This document shows, one piece after another, positions 1 through 5,417 of a stretch of 6,990 nt of DNA. Position 1 is the first letter of the stretch, and each line of letters starts with the position of its first letter. Under the pieces are notes generated by a model. The model was not told the origin of the DNA. It searched no databases and saw only the letters and a list, made by a program, of their open reading frames with translations. The DNA comes from Planctomycetota bacterium (lineage in GTDB: Bacteria; JAJVIF01; JAPKYR01), in assembly GCA_030673355.1 (NCBI GenBank), contig DAOVJF010000136.1, positions 1-6,990 on the forward strand. Reading direction: 5' to 3'. The translations under genes were made by a program, and so were the position numbers.

Positions 1-1975
1 GGGGATCCAGATCGCGCGCCATGAGCCAGAGATCCCGTGCCGCAGGATAATTACCATCCTGAAATCGAAAATCCGCCAGGAGCTTAATTGCCAGCATATT
101 CAGATTGTTGACCTGTACGGATTGTTCGAGGAACCAGATGGCCTTGGCTCGGTCTCCAAGGCTTATTGCCAGTTGACCGGTTTTAAGCAGGTTATCAGAG
201 ATCCTGTAAATAATGAAATCCTCTTCCTCGATCCTGTAATACTTGTAATCGTATATGTTTCGGAATTCATCCAGCGCCATCTCCCACGCCTGCTGGGCAA
301 TGATGAGTTCAGCGAGGGTATAATTTTCATAGCTCGCGCGATAAACGCCGCCGATCGGATGGAGTTTAAAATCGAACAATTCAAAATTCAGGCTGACTCC
401 GTAAAATGAGAAATTCACATCGCGGCCGTTGTTTAAATTTGCAGTCACGAATGATTCAACGGCATCCTCCGTTGTGATGAACATCTCCGACCCATATCCA
501 GTGCCCTCAAAAATTTCCGGGTGTTTTTCCTCCAGCTCTTCGAAATACCATGCTCCCCAGTAGTGTCCGCCGGGTTCAGTGGGAAGTTCCGCAAGTACCG
601 GAATAACATCCTCCCGTATGCCTTCGACTTTCTGGAGATACCACAGTGTGAAAATGTCGTCCCAGTTCACTATCAGAATTGAGTCCGGGGGACAGGATTC
701 GAGAAGGTTGGTTGCGTAATCTCTGGCATAAAAGTCGTGCGACCGGTCAGTCTCGGGACGGTTCTGTATAAACTGGTATTCGGGTATTAAAACTATAATC
801 AGGATAACAAGTCCGTACAGGATCGGGCGTTTGTGGTCCTTGAACGCCTGTAGATACTGCAGGAGCCATTCGCGGATTCCGGTCGACATAAATACCGCGA
901 AAACAAAGAAGACCGGAAGGTAATAAACCCCGACTATAAGGAGTTCCTGTTTTGTCGGCTGCGAGAGGAAGAGGATGACACCCAGGTTCAAGAGCATGAA
1001 GAATATGAATACCCTCGCCATGCGCCACCTGGTGGATATTCCCTTGTAAATCCCCCACAGTCCGAACAGCCAGATAACAGGGATAGGAATTCTGGTTTCG
1101 TTTACCCAGATAACCGGGCTGAACTGGATGATCCAGAGGTTTAATGCATGCAGGAAATGGCCCCAGCGTGAACCATGGTCTGTCTGCGATCCCGCGGGTT
1201 TTAAGACAGTTTCAAAGAACTTCCCGAAAGTATCCGGATCGCCCCAGTTAACTGGTGGATCGGCCGCCGCACGTATGGGGAGATAGAGGTAGAAGAGGAG
1301 ACCGATACAATAAAGGAGCCCGATAGTTACCCAGAACCTAACCGGTTTATTCATCTCACTCCTGAATAGCCAGAACAGGTAGAGTGCGGTGGGCAAGAGC
1401 AGGATAGATAACTGGTGATTTGCCACAGCCAGCCCCATCGTTATAAACGCGAAATAGATCCAGTAATCGGCGCGTTTCTCAAGCCAGCGGCATAGAAAAT
1501 AAAGGGAAAGTGCTGTCAGGAAAGTGTTCAGGGAGTAAACCTCCGCGACCACTGCCTGCGACCAGAAAATCGGGCTGAAAGCATAGGCAAGGCTTATTGA
1601 GAAACTCAGGTAGGGGGTCCTCGTGAAATGGTAAATAATCAGGTAAAGGACCAGCACCGTCAGCCATGCGAATACCGCGCTCATGACATTCATCTTGAAC
1701 GCTACATCACCATCGAAGGGCAGGTGTGTAAAAACCCAGCCGAGTAAACAATAGAGGGGATAACCCGGTGCATGTGGAATTCCGAGAAAATATGCGGCCG
1801 CGGATAGTTCGCCGGAATCGCCCACATACACCGTGGGGCACACGGTTAATCCGTAAGCCACCGCTGTTAATATCATCGTAAGGGGTAGAAAAAAATATTG
1901 CTCCTTCTTACCCTCACTGATCAATGGGGCGGTCGGCTGTTGTTTGGTTCGTTTTCTGCGTTTCCGTGGCGCCAT
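1..1975 (-). CDS. DUF2723 family polytopic membrane protein with C-terminal TPR-like repeats (partial, C-terminus off the left edge)
   Basis: One uninterrupted minus-strand frame covers 658 codons and leaves the window without a stop. The N-terminus is strongly basic and hydrophilic (about residues 1-25) and leads into the first membrane segment (about 28-47). The DUF2723 (PF11028) signature follows: GDSGE at 52-56 and IPHAPGYPLY at 66-75, then FSPIFWSQAVVAEVYSLN (133-150), NHQ near 186 and YLPIRAAADPPVNWGDP (231-247). Many hydrophobic helices run to about residue 398. A soluble part begins near 405, with a family-typical stretch at 427-463 (CPPDSI, WYLQKVEGIREDV), and about 590-658 looks like two TPR helix pairs. 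DUF2723 proteins resemble GT-C glycosyltransferases, and related eukaryotic TMEM260 is an O-mannosyltransferase, so membrane glycosyl transfer is the likely role; the substrate is unknown. The start is the first ATG after an in-frame TAA and lies before the first membrane helix. No clear Shine-Dalgarno precedes it. Confidence 0.88.
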   Translation of the reverse strand, partial: MAPRKRRKRTKQQPTAPLISEGKKEQYFFLPLTMILTAVAYGLTVCPTVYVGDSGELSAAAYFLGIPHAPGYPLYCLLGWVFTHLPFDGDVAFKMNVMSAVFAWLTVLVLYLIIYHFTRTPYLSFSISLAYAFSPIFWSQAVVAEVYSLNTFLTALSLYFLCRWLEKRADYWIYFAFITMGLAVANHQLSILLLPTALYLFWLFRSEMNKPVRFWVTIGLLYCIGLLFYLYLPIRAAADPPVNWGDPDTFGKFFETVLKPAGSQTDHGSRWGHFLHALNLWIIQFSPVIWVNETRIPIPVIWLFGLWGIYKGISTRWRMARVFIFFMLLNLGVILFLSQPTKQELLIVGVYYLPVFFVFAVFMSTGIREWLLQYLQAFKDHKRPILYGLVILIIVLIPEYQFIQNRPETDRSHDFYARDYATNLLESCPPDSILIVNWDDIFTLWYLQKVEGIREDVIPVLAELPTEPGGHYWGAWYFEELEEKHPEIFEGTGYGSEMFITTEDAVESFVTANLNNGRDVNFSFYGVSLNFELFDFKLHPIGGVYRASYENYTLAELIIAQQAWEMALDEFRNIYDYKYYRIEEEDFIIYRISDNLLKTGQLAISLGDRAKAIWFLEQSVQVNNLNMLAIKLLADFRFQDGNYPAARDLWLMARDLDP

Positions 1976-2249
1976 TAAGTAACTTTACTATAGCTGATTC
2001 AATAGTAATGTCTGCCTGTCTCCGGGTCCCAAAGAATGAAAGAGCATCAAGTGTTGCACCGGGATTGAACTTCGAGTTCGTGCTGGTCTTGATACCACCC
2101 CGGGTATCACCATCGAAGGTACCCCTGCAATCGGACTATCTTGAAATGGAATTTTACCCTCTTCAACTCTTTACGTAAAGTAATTATTGTGATTTTAAGT
2201 CATAAGCACCGGCTAAAACAAACAAATGTCCCTTTTTCATGCCGGGATA
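1976..2249. other. Intergenic gap between threonine aldolase and DUF2723 gene
   Basis: No gene can be supported here. The minus strand has an open frame (1914-2135, about 73 codons to a TGA inside the DUF2723 gene) with natural-looking composition, but it has no ATG, GTG or TTG start and begins after an in-frame TAG. It may be a gene remnant or chance. The part nearest the aldolase stop is AT-rich and contains a perfect palindrome at 2169-2180. No strong rho-independent terminator is visible behind the aldolase; a 5-bp CCGGC/GCCGG pair around a 27-nt loop is too weak to call. Confidence 0.5.
2169..2180. repeat. 12-bp perfect palindrome CTTTACGTAAAG
   Basis: This perfect dyad lies about 195 bp upstream of the DUF2723 start, in AT-rich sequence behind the aldolase gene. 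A symmetric site of this kind could bind a dimeric regulator, but with one copy and no partner gene the role is open. Confidence 0.3.
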
Positions 2250-3302
2250 CTACGAAATTACCTCAACCGCTACCCTGGTTCTCTCAACTACGGCTGGAAT
2301 CCATGACGGATCGAAATCGCAATGCGTTACCATCCGCACCAGCCTCTCGCCCATGTAGGTCACCAGGAGTCCCGCGTCCCCGGCAGCTTCGGCGAAATCA
2401 ACCGCGTTCCCGGAGCAATTCTCGGGAAGTGTAAAAATTGCGATGTTGGTTTCCACAGTATCGGGATCGATATCCAGCGAACCGGAGTCAAGGACCGCTT
2501 CCGATAATTTCTTTGCGGCGCGATGGTCATCGGCCAGCCTGTCGACCATACGTGTAAGGCTGATTATCCCGCACGATGCCAGGATGCCAACCTGTCTCAT
2601 TCCTCCGCCGAAATGTTTACGATTGCGCCTGGCCCTTACGATAAAATCCTTTTTTCCCACCAGCATGCTTCCAGCGGGACTCGCGAGGCCTTTCGACAGG
2701 CAGAACATCATCGAATCGACCTTCGAAAAGTACTCGGGTACCGGAATCCCAGACTCGATAGAAGCGTTCCAGATTCGCGCGCCGTCGAGATGAACCGGGA
2801 TGTTCCTCTCGTGCGCCAGTTTTGAATTTTCAGCCAGGATGTCAAGGGGCATGATCCGTCCGCCCCGGCGGTTATGTGTATTTTCTAGGCATAGTAGCCC
2901 GGTACCCGGCGTGTGCTCGCTTTCCTCCTTGAATTGGTCCTTAACATCGTCCGGTTCCGGCCAGCCCTTTTCATCGGGGACCGTCGCAAGCTGGCACATC
3001 GAGTTCCAGGCGATCCCGCCAAGCTCGTACATGACTATATGCGACCACTTGGATGAGATCACTTCCTGTCCGGGATGCGTGTGAGTCAGAATCGCCACCT
3101 GGTTCGCCATCGTCCCGGTTGGGCACCACAACGCGGCTTCGGCGCCTGTCATCCCGGCGGTCAGATTTTGAAGTTCATTTACTGTCGGATCGCTGTTAAA
3201 AACATCATCCCCGACCTCGCATGTCGCCATTGCCTCCCGCATCTCGGGAGTGGGCCTTGTGACTGTATCGCTCATCAGATCGATTATTTCGGGAATTTCC
3301 AT
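2250..3302 (-). CDS. ltaE: Low-specificity L-threonine aldolase
   Basis: This PLP-dependent (fold type I) enzyme cleaves L-threonine and L-allo-threonine to glycine and acetaldehyde in the cytoplasm. The 350-residue product is normal length for the family. It starts with the family-typical DLMSDTVTRPTPEM (8-21) and GDDVF (31-35). The GTMANQ cofactor loop is at 63-68, the ring-stacking histidine at H88 (SSKWSH) and ENTHN at 140-144. HLDGAR (171-176) carries D173, for the PLP ring nitrogen, and R176. The Schiff-base lysine is K204 in LSKGLASPAGS. FGGGMRQ is at 231-237, and the C-terminal carboxylate-binding arginine is probably R323 (LVRMVTH). All expected catalytic residues are present. The ATG at 3302 is supported by an AGGA ribosome binding site (3311-3314) eight bases upstream. 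A TATAAT box at 3345-3350 suggests its own promoter. The DUF2723 gene follows after 274 bp on the same strand. Confidence 0.93.
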   Translation of the reverse strand: MEIPEIIDLMSDTVTRPTPEMREAMATCEVGDDVFNSDPTVNELQNLTAGMTGAEAALWCPTGTMANQVAILTHTHPGQEVISSKWSHIVMYELGGIAWNSMCQLATVPDEKGWPEPDDVKDQFKEESEHTPGTGLLCLENTHNRRGGRIMPLDILAENSKLAHERNIPVHLDGARIWNASIESGIPVPEYFSKVDSMMFCLSKGLASPAGSMLVGKKDFIVRARRNRKHFGGGMRQVGILASCGIISLTRMVDRLADDHRAAKKLSEAVLDSGSLDIDPDTVETNIAIFTLPENCSGNAVDFAEAAGDAGLLVTYMGERLVRMVTHCDFDPSWIPAVVERTRVAVEVIS

Positions 3303-3350
3303 TTTGCTTGTCCTGTCTCTCTGTTAGCTGACAGAGGGACAGGTATTATA
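3303..3350 (-). promoter_or_regulatory. Promoter -10 box and leader hairpin of the threonine aldolase gene
   Basis: On the minus strand a perfect TATAAT lies at 3345-3350, with no good -35 hexamer 16-18 bp upstream. Transcription from it would start around 3338, inside a 32-bp imperfect palindrome (3312-3343, two 16-base arms with 14 of 16 matching and both mismatches G:U-compatible on one strand). The 3' arm on the mRNA ends in the AGGA ribosome binding site (3311-3314). If transcription starts slightly upstream, the leader would be almost entirely a hairpin that can mask the start region. The sequence facts are direct; the regulatory role is inferred. Confidence 0.45.
3319..3334 (+). repeat. 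16-bp direct repeat, left copy (CTCTGTTAGCTGACAG)
   Basis: This copy is identical to the one at 3843-3858, and the two bracket the whole repeat nest. The core is itself an imperfect palindrome centred on AGCT. The left copy lies inside the leader hairpin of the aldolase gene. The pair could mark the edges of an inserted block or be two members of a short palindrome family. Confidence 0.8.
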
Positions 3351-3406
3351 ACCCAAAGGCGGGTTTTAGACATTAAAATAAAAAAACCGACGTCAATCAA
3401 TACATA

Positions 3407-3474
3407 GGGGACGCCAGTGAGGGGACACCAGTGAGGGGACATCTCTTTTCGCCTGTCGAAAAGCAGGTGTCCCC
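3407..3474 (+). repeat. REP-like palindrome cluster with GGGGACA/TGTCCCC ends
   Basis: A 14-bp unit, GGGGACRCCAGTGA, occurs twice in tandem (3407-3420, 3421-3434), followed by a third partial start (3435-3441). The third start folds with 3468-3474: GGGGACA pairs with TGTCCCC, and an inner stem CTTTTCG (3445-3451) / CGAAAAG (3457-3463) closes a 5-nt loop. The second unit can compete, because GGGGACACC (3421-3429) pairs perfectly with GGTGTCCCC (3466-3474). Ends of this type resemble REP elements mobilised by Y1/RAYT transposases; no such transposase gene is in the window. Confidence 0.7.
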
Positions 3475-3496
3475 GGCCTTCAAAAATTCCTGAACA

Positions 3497-3575
3497 TGTA
3501 ACCCGGAAACCCATTTCATGAGCATATGTACAAGCTTGGATCATCTTCGCGAAATGGGTTTCCGGGCTACTTGCT
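3497..3575 (+). repeat. 79-bp hairpin element A, copy 1
   Basis: The element has two 20-base arms (3498-3517 and 3551-3570) that pair along their full length, with a single T:G-type wobble, around a 33-nt loop. The loop contains an AAGCTT palindrome and a CATATG palindrome. It matches copy 2 (3766-3844) at 78 of 79 positions; the only difference is T3529 versus C3798 in the loop. The conserved loop shows that the whole unit was duplicated, not just the arms. No protein is encoded, so this is probably a REP/MITE-like non-coding repeat. Confidence 0.85.
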
Positions 3576-3651
3576 GGGTGCCGTTGACAATCTGAGTGAG
3601 ACAGTTAGACCAATCCCGTATGATAAAAATTGATTGGACTGCTTGTCGACG
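3576..3651 (+). repeat. Hairpin unit B, copy 1
   Basis: The unit begins with GGGTGCCGTTGACAA (3576-3590), shared exactly with copy 2, and an AGTGAGAC block 5 bp further on (3595-3602). It ends with CTTGTCGACG (3642-3651), also shared. CGTTGACAA (3582-3590) pairs with TTGTCGACG through one wobble. Inside, CAGT (3602-3605) and CCAATC (3610-3615) pair with GATTGGACTG (3632-3641), leaving a 4-nt bulge. It directly abuts element A copy 1. The embedded TTGACA has no -10 partner and is not called as a promoter. Confidence 0.65.
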
Positions 3652-3676
3652 AATTTCACTAATAACAAAAAAAATC

Positions 3677-3755
3677 GGGTGCCGTTGACAAGCTTAGTGA
3701 GACATCTGAAACAAGCAAGCTTTAAAAATCTCCGGGTCGAACGTGCTTGTCGACG
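3677..3755 (+). repeat. Hairpin unit B, copy 2
   Basis: The ends match copy 1 (15 bp at the left, AGTGAGAC at 3696-3703, CTTGTCGACG at 3746-3755), but the middle differs in sequence. The outer stem is 11 bp here (3683-3693 with 3745-3755, one wobble). A competing inner pair ACAAGCA (3711-3717) / TGCTTGT (3744-3750) uses the same right arm. Conserved ends around a variable centre suggest a family defined by its termini. The order is A1-B1-B2-A2. Confidence 0.6.
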
Positions 3756-3765
3756 TAAATTAACG

Positions 3766-3844
3766 TGTAACCCGGAAACCCATTTCATGAGCATATGCAC
3801 AAGCTTGGATCATCTTCGCGAAATGGGTTTCCGGGCTACTTGCT
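3766..3844 (+). repeat. 79-bp hairpin element A, copy 2
   Basis: This is a direct-orientation duplicate of 3497-3575, offset by 269 bp, with one substitution in the loop (C3798) that completes a GCATATGC palindrome. It ends next to the right copy of the 16-bp direct repeat, just behind the aroA stop codon. It can fold on either strand and could serve as a transcript 3'-end stabiliser for aroA, which is an inference. It has no T-tract, so it is not called as an intrinsic terminator. Confidence 0.85.
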
Positions 3845-3858
3845 CTGTTAGCTGACAG
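3843..3858 (+). repeat. 16-bp direct repeat, right copy (CTCTGTTAGCTGACAG)
   Basis: This copy is an exact match to 3319-3334. It overlaps the last two bases of element A copy 2 and lies 8 bp from the aroA stop codon. Joining the two copies would delete the whole nest and place the aldolase promoter region directly behind aroA. Confidence 0.8.
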
Positions 3859-3866
3859 CAGGTTCT

Positions 3867-5189
3867 CTACTGGTATTCCACCAGGTTCTGCATTAAATCG
3901 AAAAATTTCGGGAAACTGATCTGGATACATTCGGGGCAGTTAATTGCTGTTGGAGATACGGAACACCATCCGGCAATCGCCGCCGACATCGCGATCCTGT
4001 GATCGAAAATACAGGGTATATCCCCACCCTTGAATTTCTGTCCACCCGGGCCTTTCAATCCGTCCTCAGTTTCTTCAACTTCCGCTCCCATGAATTCGAG
4101 CATCTGGGCTGTTGTTTTGATACGATCGGTTTCCTTTTCCCTCAGACGAGCTGCGCCTGAAATTTCCCAATCTCTGTCCGAGTGGCAGGACACAACCGCG
4201 AGTAACGGGATTTCATCGATGATCGCCGGAATTCGATCAGGGTCGATCGGTACATTTTTAAGCCGTGCTGAATGAACCGTAATCTCACCAACCGGTTCTC
4301 CAGCGGTCGCTTTCCCGCTGTGGGGGTCGCGGGACATCACGATGTGCGCGCCCATAGCCTGTAACTGCCTGAAGAAGCCTATTCGCCCGGCATTTAATCC
4401 CACGAACGGTACCGTCAATGAGCTTTCGGGAAGGAGCGTGGCAAGCGCGATCGGGTAGGCTGCCGATGATGGATCGCCCGGGATTACAATTTCAAACGGT
4501 TCGATCGGGGACTCTATTTTCCTGACAGTGATAGTTTTTTCAAGGCGGTCGATATCAATCACGCCTTTCTCGCAGAGGTGACTGATTAGCCGCTCGGTAT
4601 GATCCCGGGTTTGAAGTGACTCGTGAAAAATAGTCGACCCGGTGGCGAACAGGCCTGCAAGTAATACGGCCGATTTTATCTGTGCGGAGGCAATTTTCGG
4701 CTTGTAAAGAACTCCCGTAAGTTTCCCGCCTGTTATTTTCAAAGGCGGACGGCCATTTTCGGATGTCTCGACTACCGCGCCAAATTTCCTTAACGGTTCG
4801 GCGATGTAATTCATCGGACGCGTCGACAGCGAGGCATCGCCGGTAAGAATCGATTCAAACGGCTGCGACGCGAGCACTCCCGCCATCAGGCTCATAGTGG
4901 TCGCCGAATTTCCACAGTCTAAAGGCATGGATGGTTGATCGAATATCCCGCCGCGCCCTTCGACCTGGGCGCTTTCGCCATCCGGGGCAAGCGTTATTTC
5001 AATTCCCAGCGTCCTCAAAACACGGATTGTCGCGTTTACGTCCTCACTGGTTGCCAGGTTTTCAATCCGCGATATCCCATCGGCAAGTGCCGCGAATATC
5101 AGCGCGCGATGGCTCAGAGACTTGTCGCCCTGCAGCACAGCAAGTCCGCGCACCCGTACAGCGGGTTTGATCTGAATAGCTTCTGACAT
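3867..5189 (-). CDS. aroA: 3-phosphoshikimate 1-carboxyvinyltransferase (EPSP synthase)
   Basis: The enzyme transfers the enolpyruvyl group of PEP to shikimate-3-phosphate, the sixth step of the shikimate pathway to chorismate. The 440-residue product is full length for the two-domain fold. Visible active-site elements are GDKSLSHRA (21-29; K23, S24, R28), TGDASLSTRP (116-125; R124), Q170 in ASAQIKS, IIDEIP (323-328; D325), REKETDRI (350-357; E353, R356), DHRIAM (396-401; R398) and a C-terminal lysine (K428). The PEP loop reads CGNSATTMSLM (92-102), with Ala at the glycine position of class I enzymes (E. coli G96) and Ser where Arg is usual. Ala at this site occurs in naturally glyphosate-insensitive class II enzymes. 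The ATG at 5189 has no Shine-Dalgarno but lies 14 bp behind a TATAAT, so the leader may be very short. The stop codon lies just before the repeat nest. Confidence 0.95.
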   Translation of the reverse strand: MSEAIQIKPAVRVRGLAVLQGDKSLSHRALIFAALADGISRIENLATSEDVNATIRVLRTLGIEITLAPDGESAQVEGRGGIFDQPSMPLDCGNSATTMSLMAGVLASQPFESILTGDASLSTRPMNYIAEPLRKFGAVVETSENGRPPLKITGGKLTGVLYKPKIASAQIKSAVLLAGLFATGSTIFHESLQTRDHTERLISHLCEKGVIDIDRLEKTITVRKIESPIEPFEIVIPGDPSSAAYPIALATLLPESSLTVPFVGLNAGRIGFFRQLQAMGAHIVMSRDPHSGKATAGEPVGEITVHSARLKNVPIDPDRIPAIIDEIPLLAVVSCHSDRDWEISGAARLREKETDRIKTTAQMLEFMGAEVEETEDGLKGPGGQKFKGGDIPCIFDHRIAMSAAIAGWCSVSPTAINCPECIQISFPKFFDLMQNLVEYQ

Positions 5190-5203
5190 GATTTGGAGTC
5201 GGT

Positions 5204-5209
5204 ATTATA
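5204..5209 (-). promoter_or_regulatory. Putative -10 box of aroA
   Basis: A perfect TATAAT lies on the minus strand, 14 bp before the aroA ATG, in the same TATAATACC context as the box in front of the threonine aldolase gene. No good -35 is seen (CAGCAA at a 17-bp spacing). Initiation about 7 bp downstream would leave a leader of under 10 nt, which fits the missing ribosome binding site. GTTGCTGCAAC at 5226-5236 is a small dyad where the -35 should be. Confidence 0.4.
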
Positions 5210-5267
5210 CAGGACATCGACATGAGTTGCTGCAACCGGGATTACAATTTTTTGGATTGCCGGCATA

Positions 5268-5296
5268 TTGTTGAAATGGAAGTTGTAGAGTATACT
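5268..5296 (+). promoter_or_regulatory. Promoter of tRNA-Pro
   Basis: The -35 TTGTTG (5268-5273) and the -10 TATACT (5291-5296) are separated by 17 bp, and the tRNA 5' end lies 10 bp behind the -10. Because the two following genes start only 34 bp behind the tRNA, this promoter probably serves them as well. Confidence 0.55.
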
Positions 5297-5305
5297 CTTG
5301 CCCGT

Positions 5306-5383
5306 CGGGGAGTGGCGCAGTCCGGTTAGCGCGCCTGCTTTGGGAGCAGGAGGCCGAGAGTTCAAATCTCTCCTCCCCGACCA
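5306..5383 (+). tRNA. tRNA-Pro (anticodon UGG), CCA encoded
   Basis: A full cloverleaf can be read. The acceptor stem is CGGGGAG (5306-5312) / CTCCCCG (5373-5379), and the D arm has GCGC/GCGC. The anticodon stem is CCTGC (5334-5338) / GCAGG (5346-5350) around TTTGGGA, with anticodon TGG at 5341-5343. The variable loop is 5351-5355, the T arm is GAGAG-TTCAAAT-CTCTC (5356-5372), the discriminator is A5380 and CCA is encoded at 5381-5383. It reads proline CCA codons, and CCG/CCU by wobble. The gene is transcribed opposite to aroA. Confidence 0.97.
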
Positions 5384-5386
5384 GTA

Positions 5387-5398
5387 ACATCTAGATGT
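5387..5398. repeat. 12-bp perfect palindrome ACATCTAGATGT between tRNA and cassette
   Basis: The palindrome lies four bases behind the tRNA CCA end and directly before the ribosome binding site of the next gene. As RNA it gives only a 4-bp stem, so an operator or a relic of an insertion junction is more plausible than a terminator. No copy of the tRNA 3' end is found further right, so there is no visible att pair. Confidence 0.4.
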
Positions 5399-5401
5399 AT
5401 C

Positions 5402-5410
5402 AAAGGAGGT
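5402..5410 (+). promoter_or_regulatory. Strong ribosome binding site AAAGGAGGT
   Basis: This near-perfect Shine-Dalgarno lies 7 bases before the ATG at 5418. It fixes that start and contrasts with the weak or absent sites of aroA and the DUF2723 gene. Confidence 0.85.
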
Positions 5411-5417
5411 ATTAAGA

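Noticed and set aside
1924..2178. 84-codon plus-strand frame in the gap upstream of DUF2723
   Set aside because: It begins inside the minus-strand DUF2723 gene, has no Shine-Dalgarno and no recognisable pattern.
2322..3407. Several plus-strand frames opposite the threonine aldolase
   Set aside because: The minus strand has a complete, motif-perfect enzyme; the opposite frames are composition shadows.
3584..3690. TTGACA hexamers in the B units as -35 boxes
   Set aside because: Neither has a -10-like hexamer 16-18 bp downstream; the sequence is part of the conserved stem.
3576..3755. Integron attC sites
   Set aside because: The needed RYYYAAC/GTTRRRY core pairs are not consistently placed, and no integrase or cassette ORFs are present.
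3407..3844. CRISPR array
   Set aside because: Repeat units differ in type and spacing, there are only two copies of each large unit, they are hairpin elements with no uniform spacers, and no cas gene is present.
3284..3855. Three 73-86 codon frames inside the repeat nest (3284-3544, 3567-3800, 3634-3855)
   Set aside because: They run through palindromic repeats, share peptides because the repeats are duplicated, and have no ribosome binding site or domain-like pattern.
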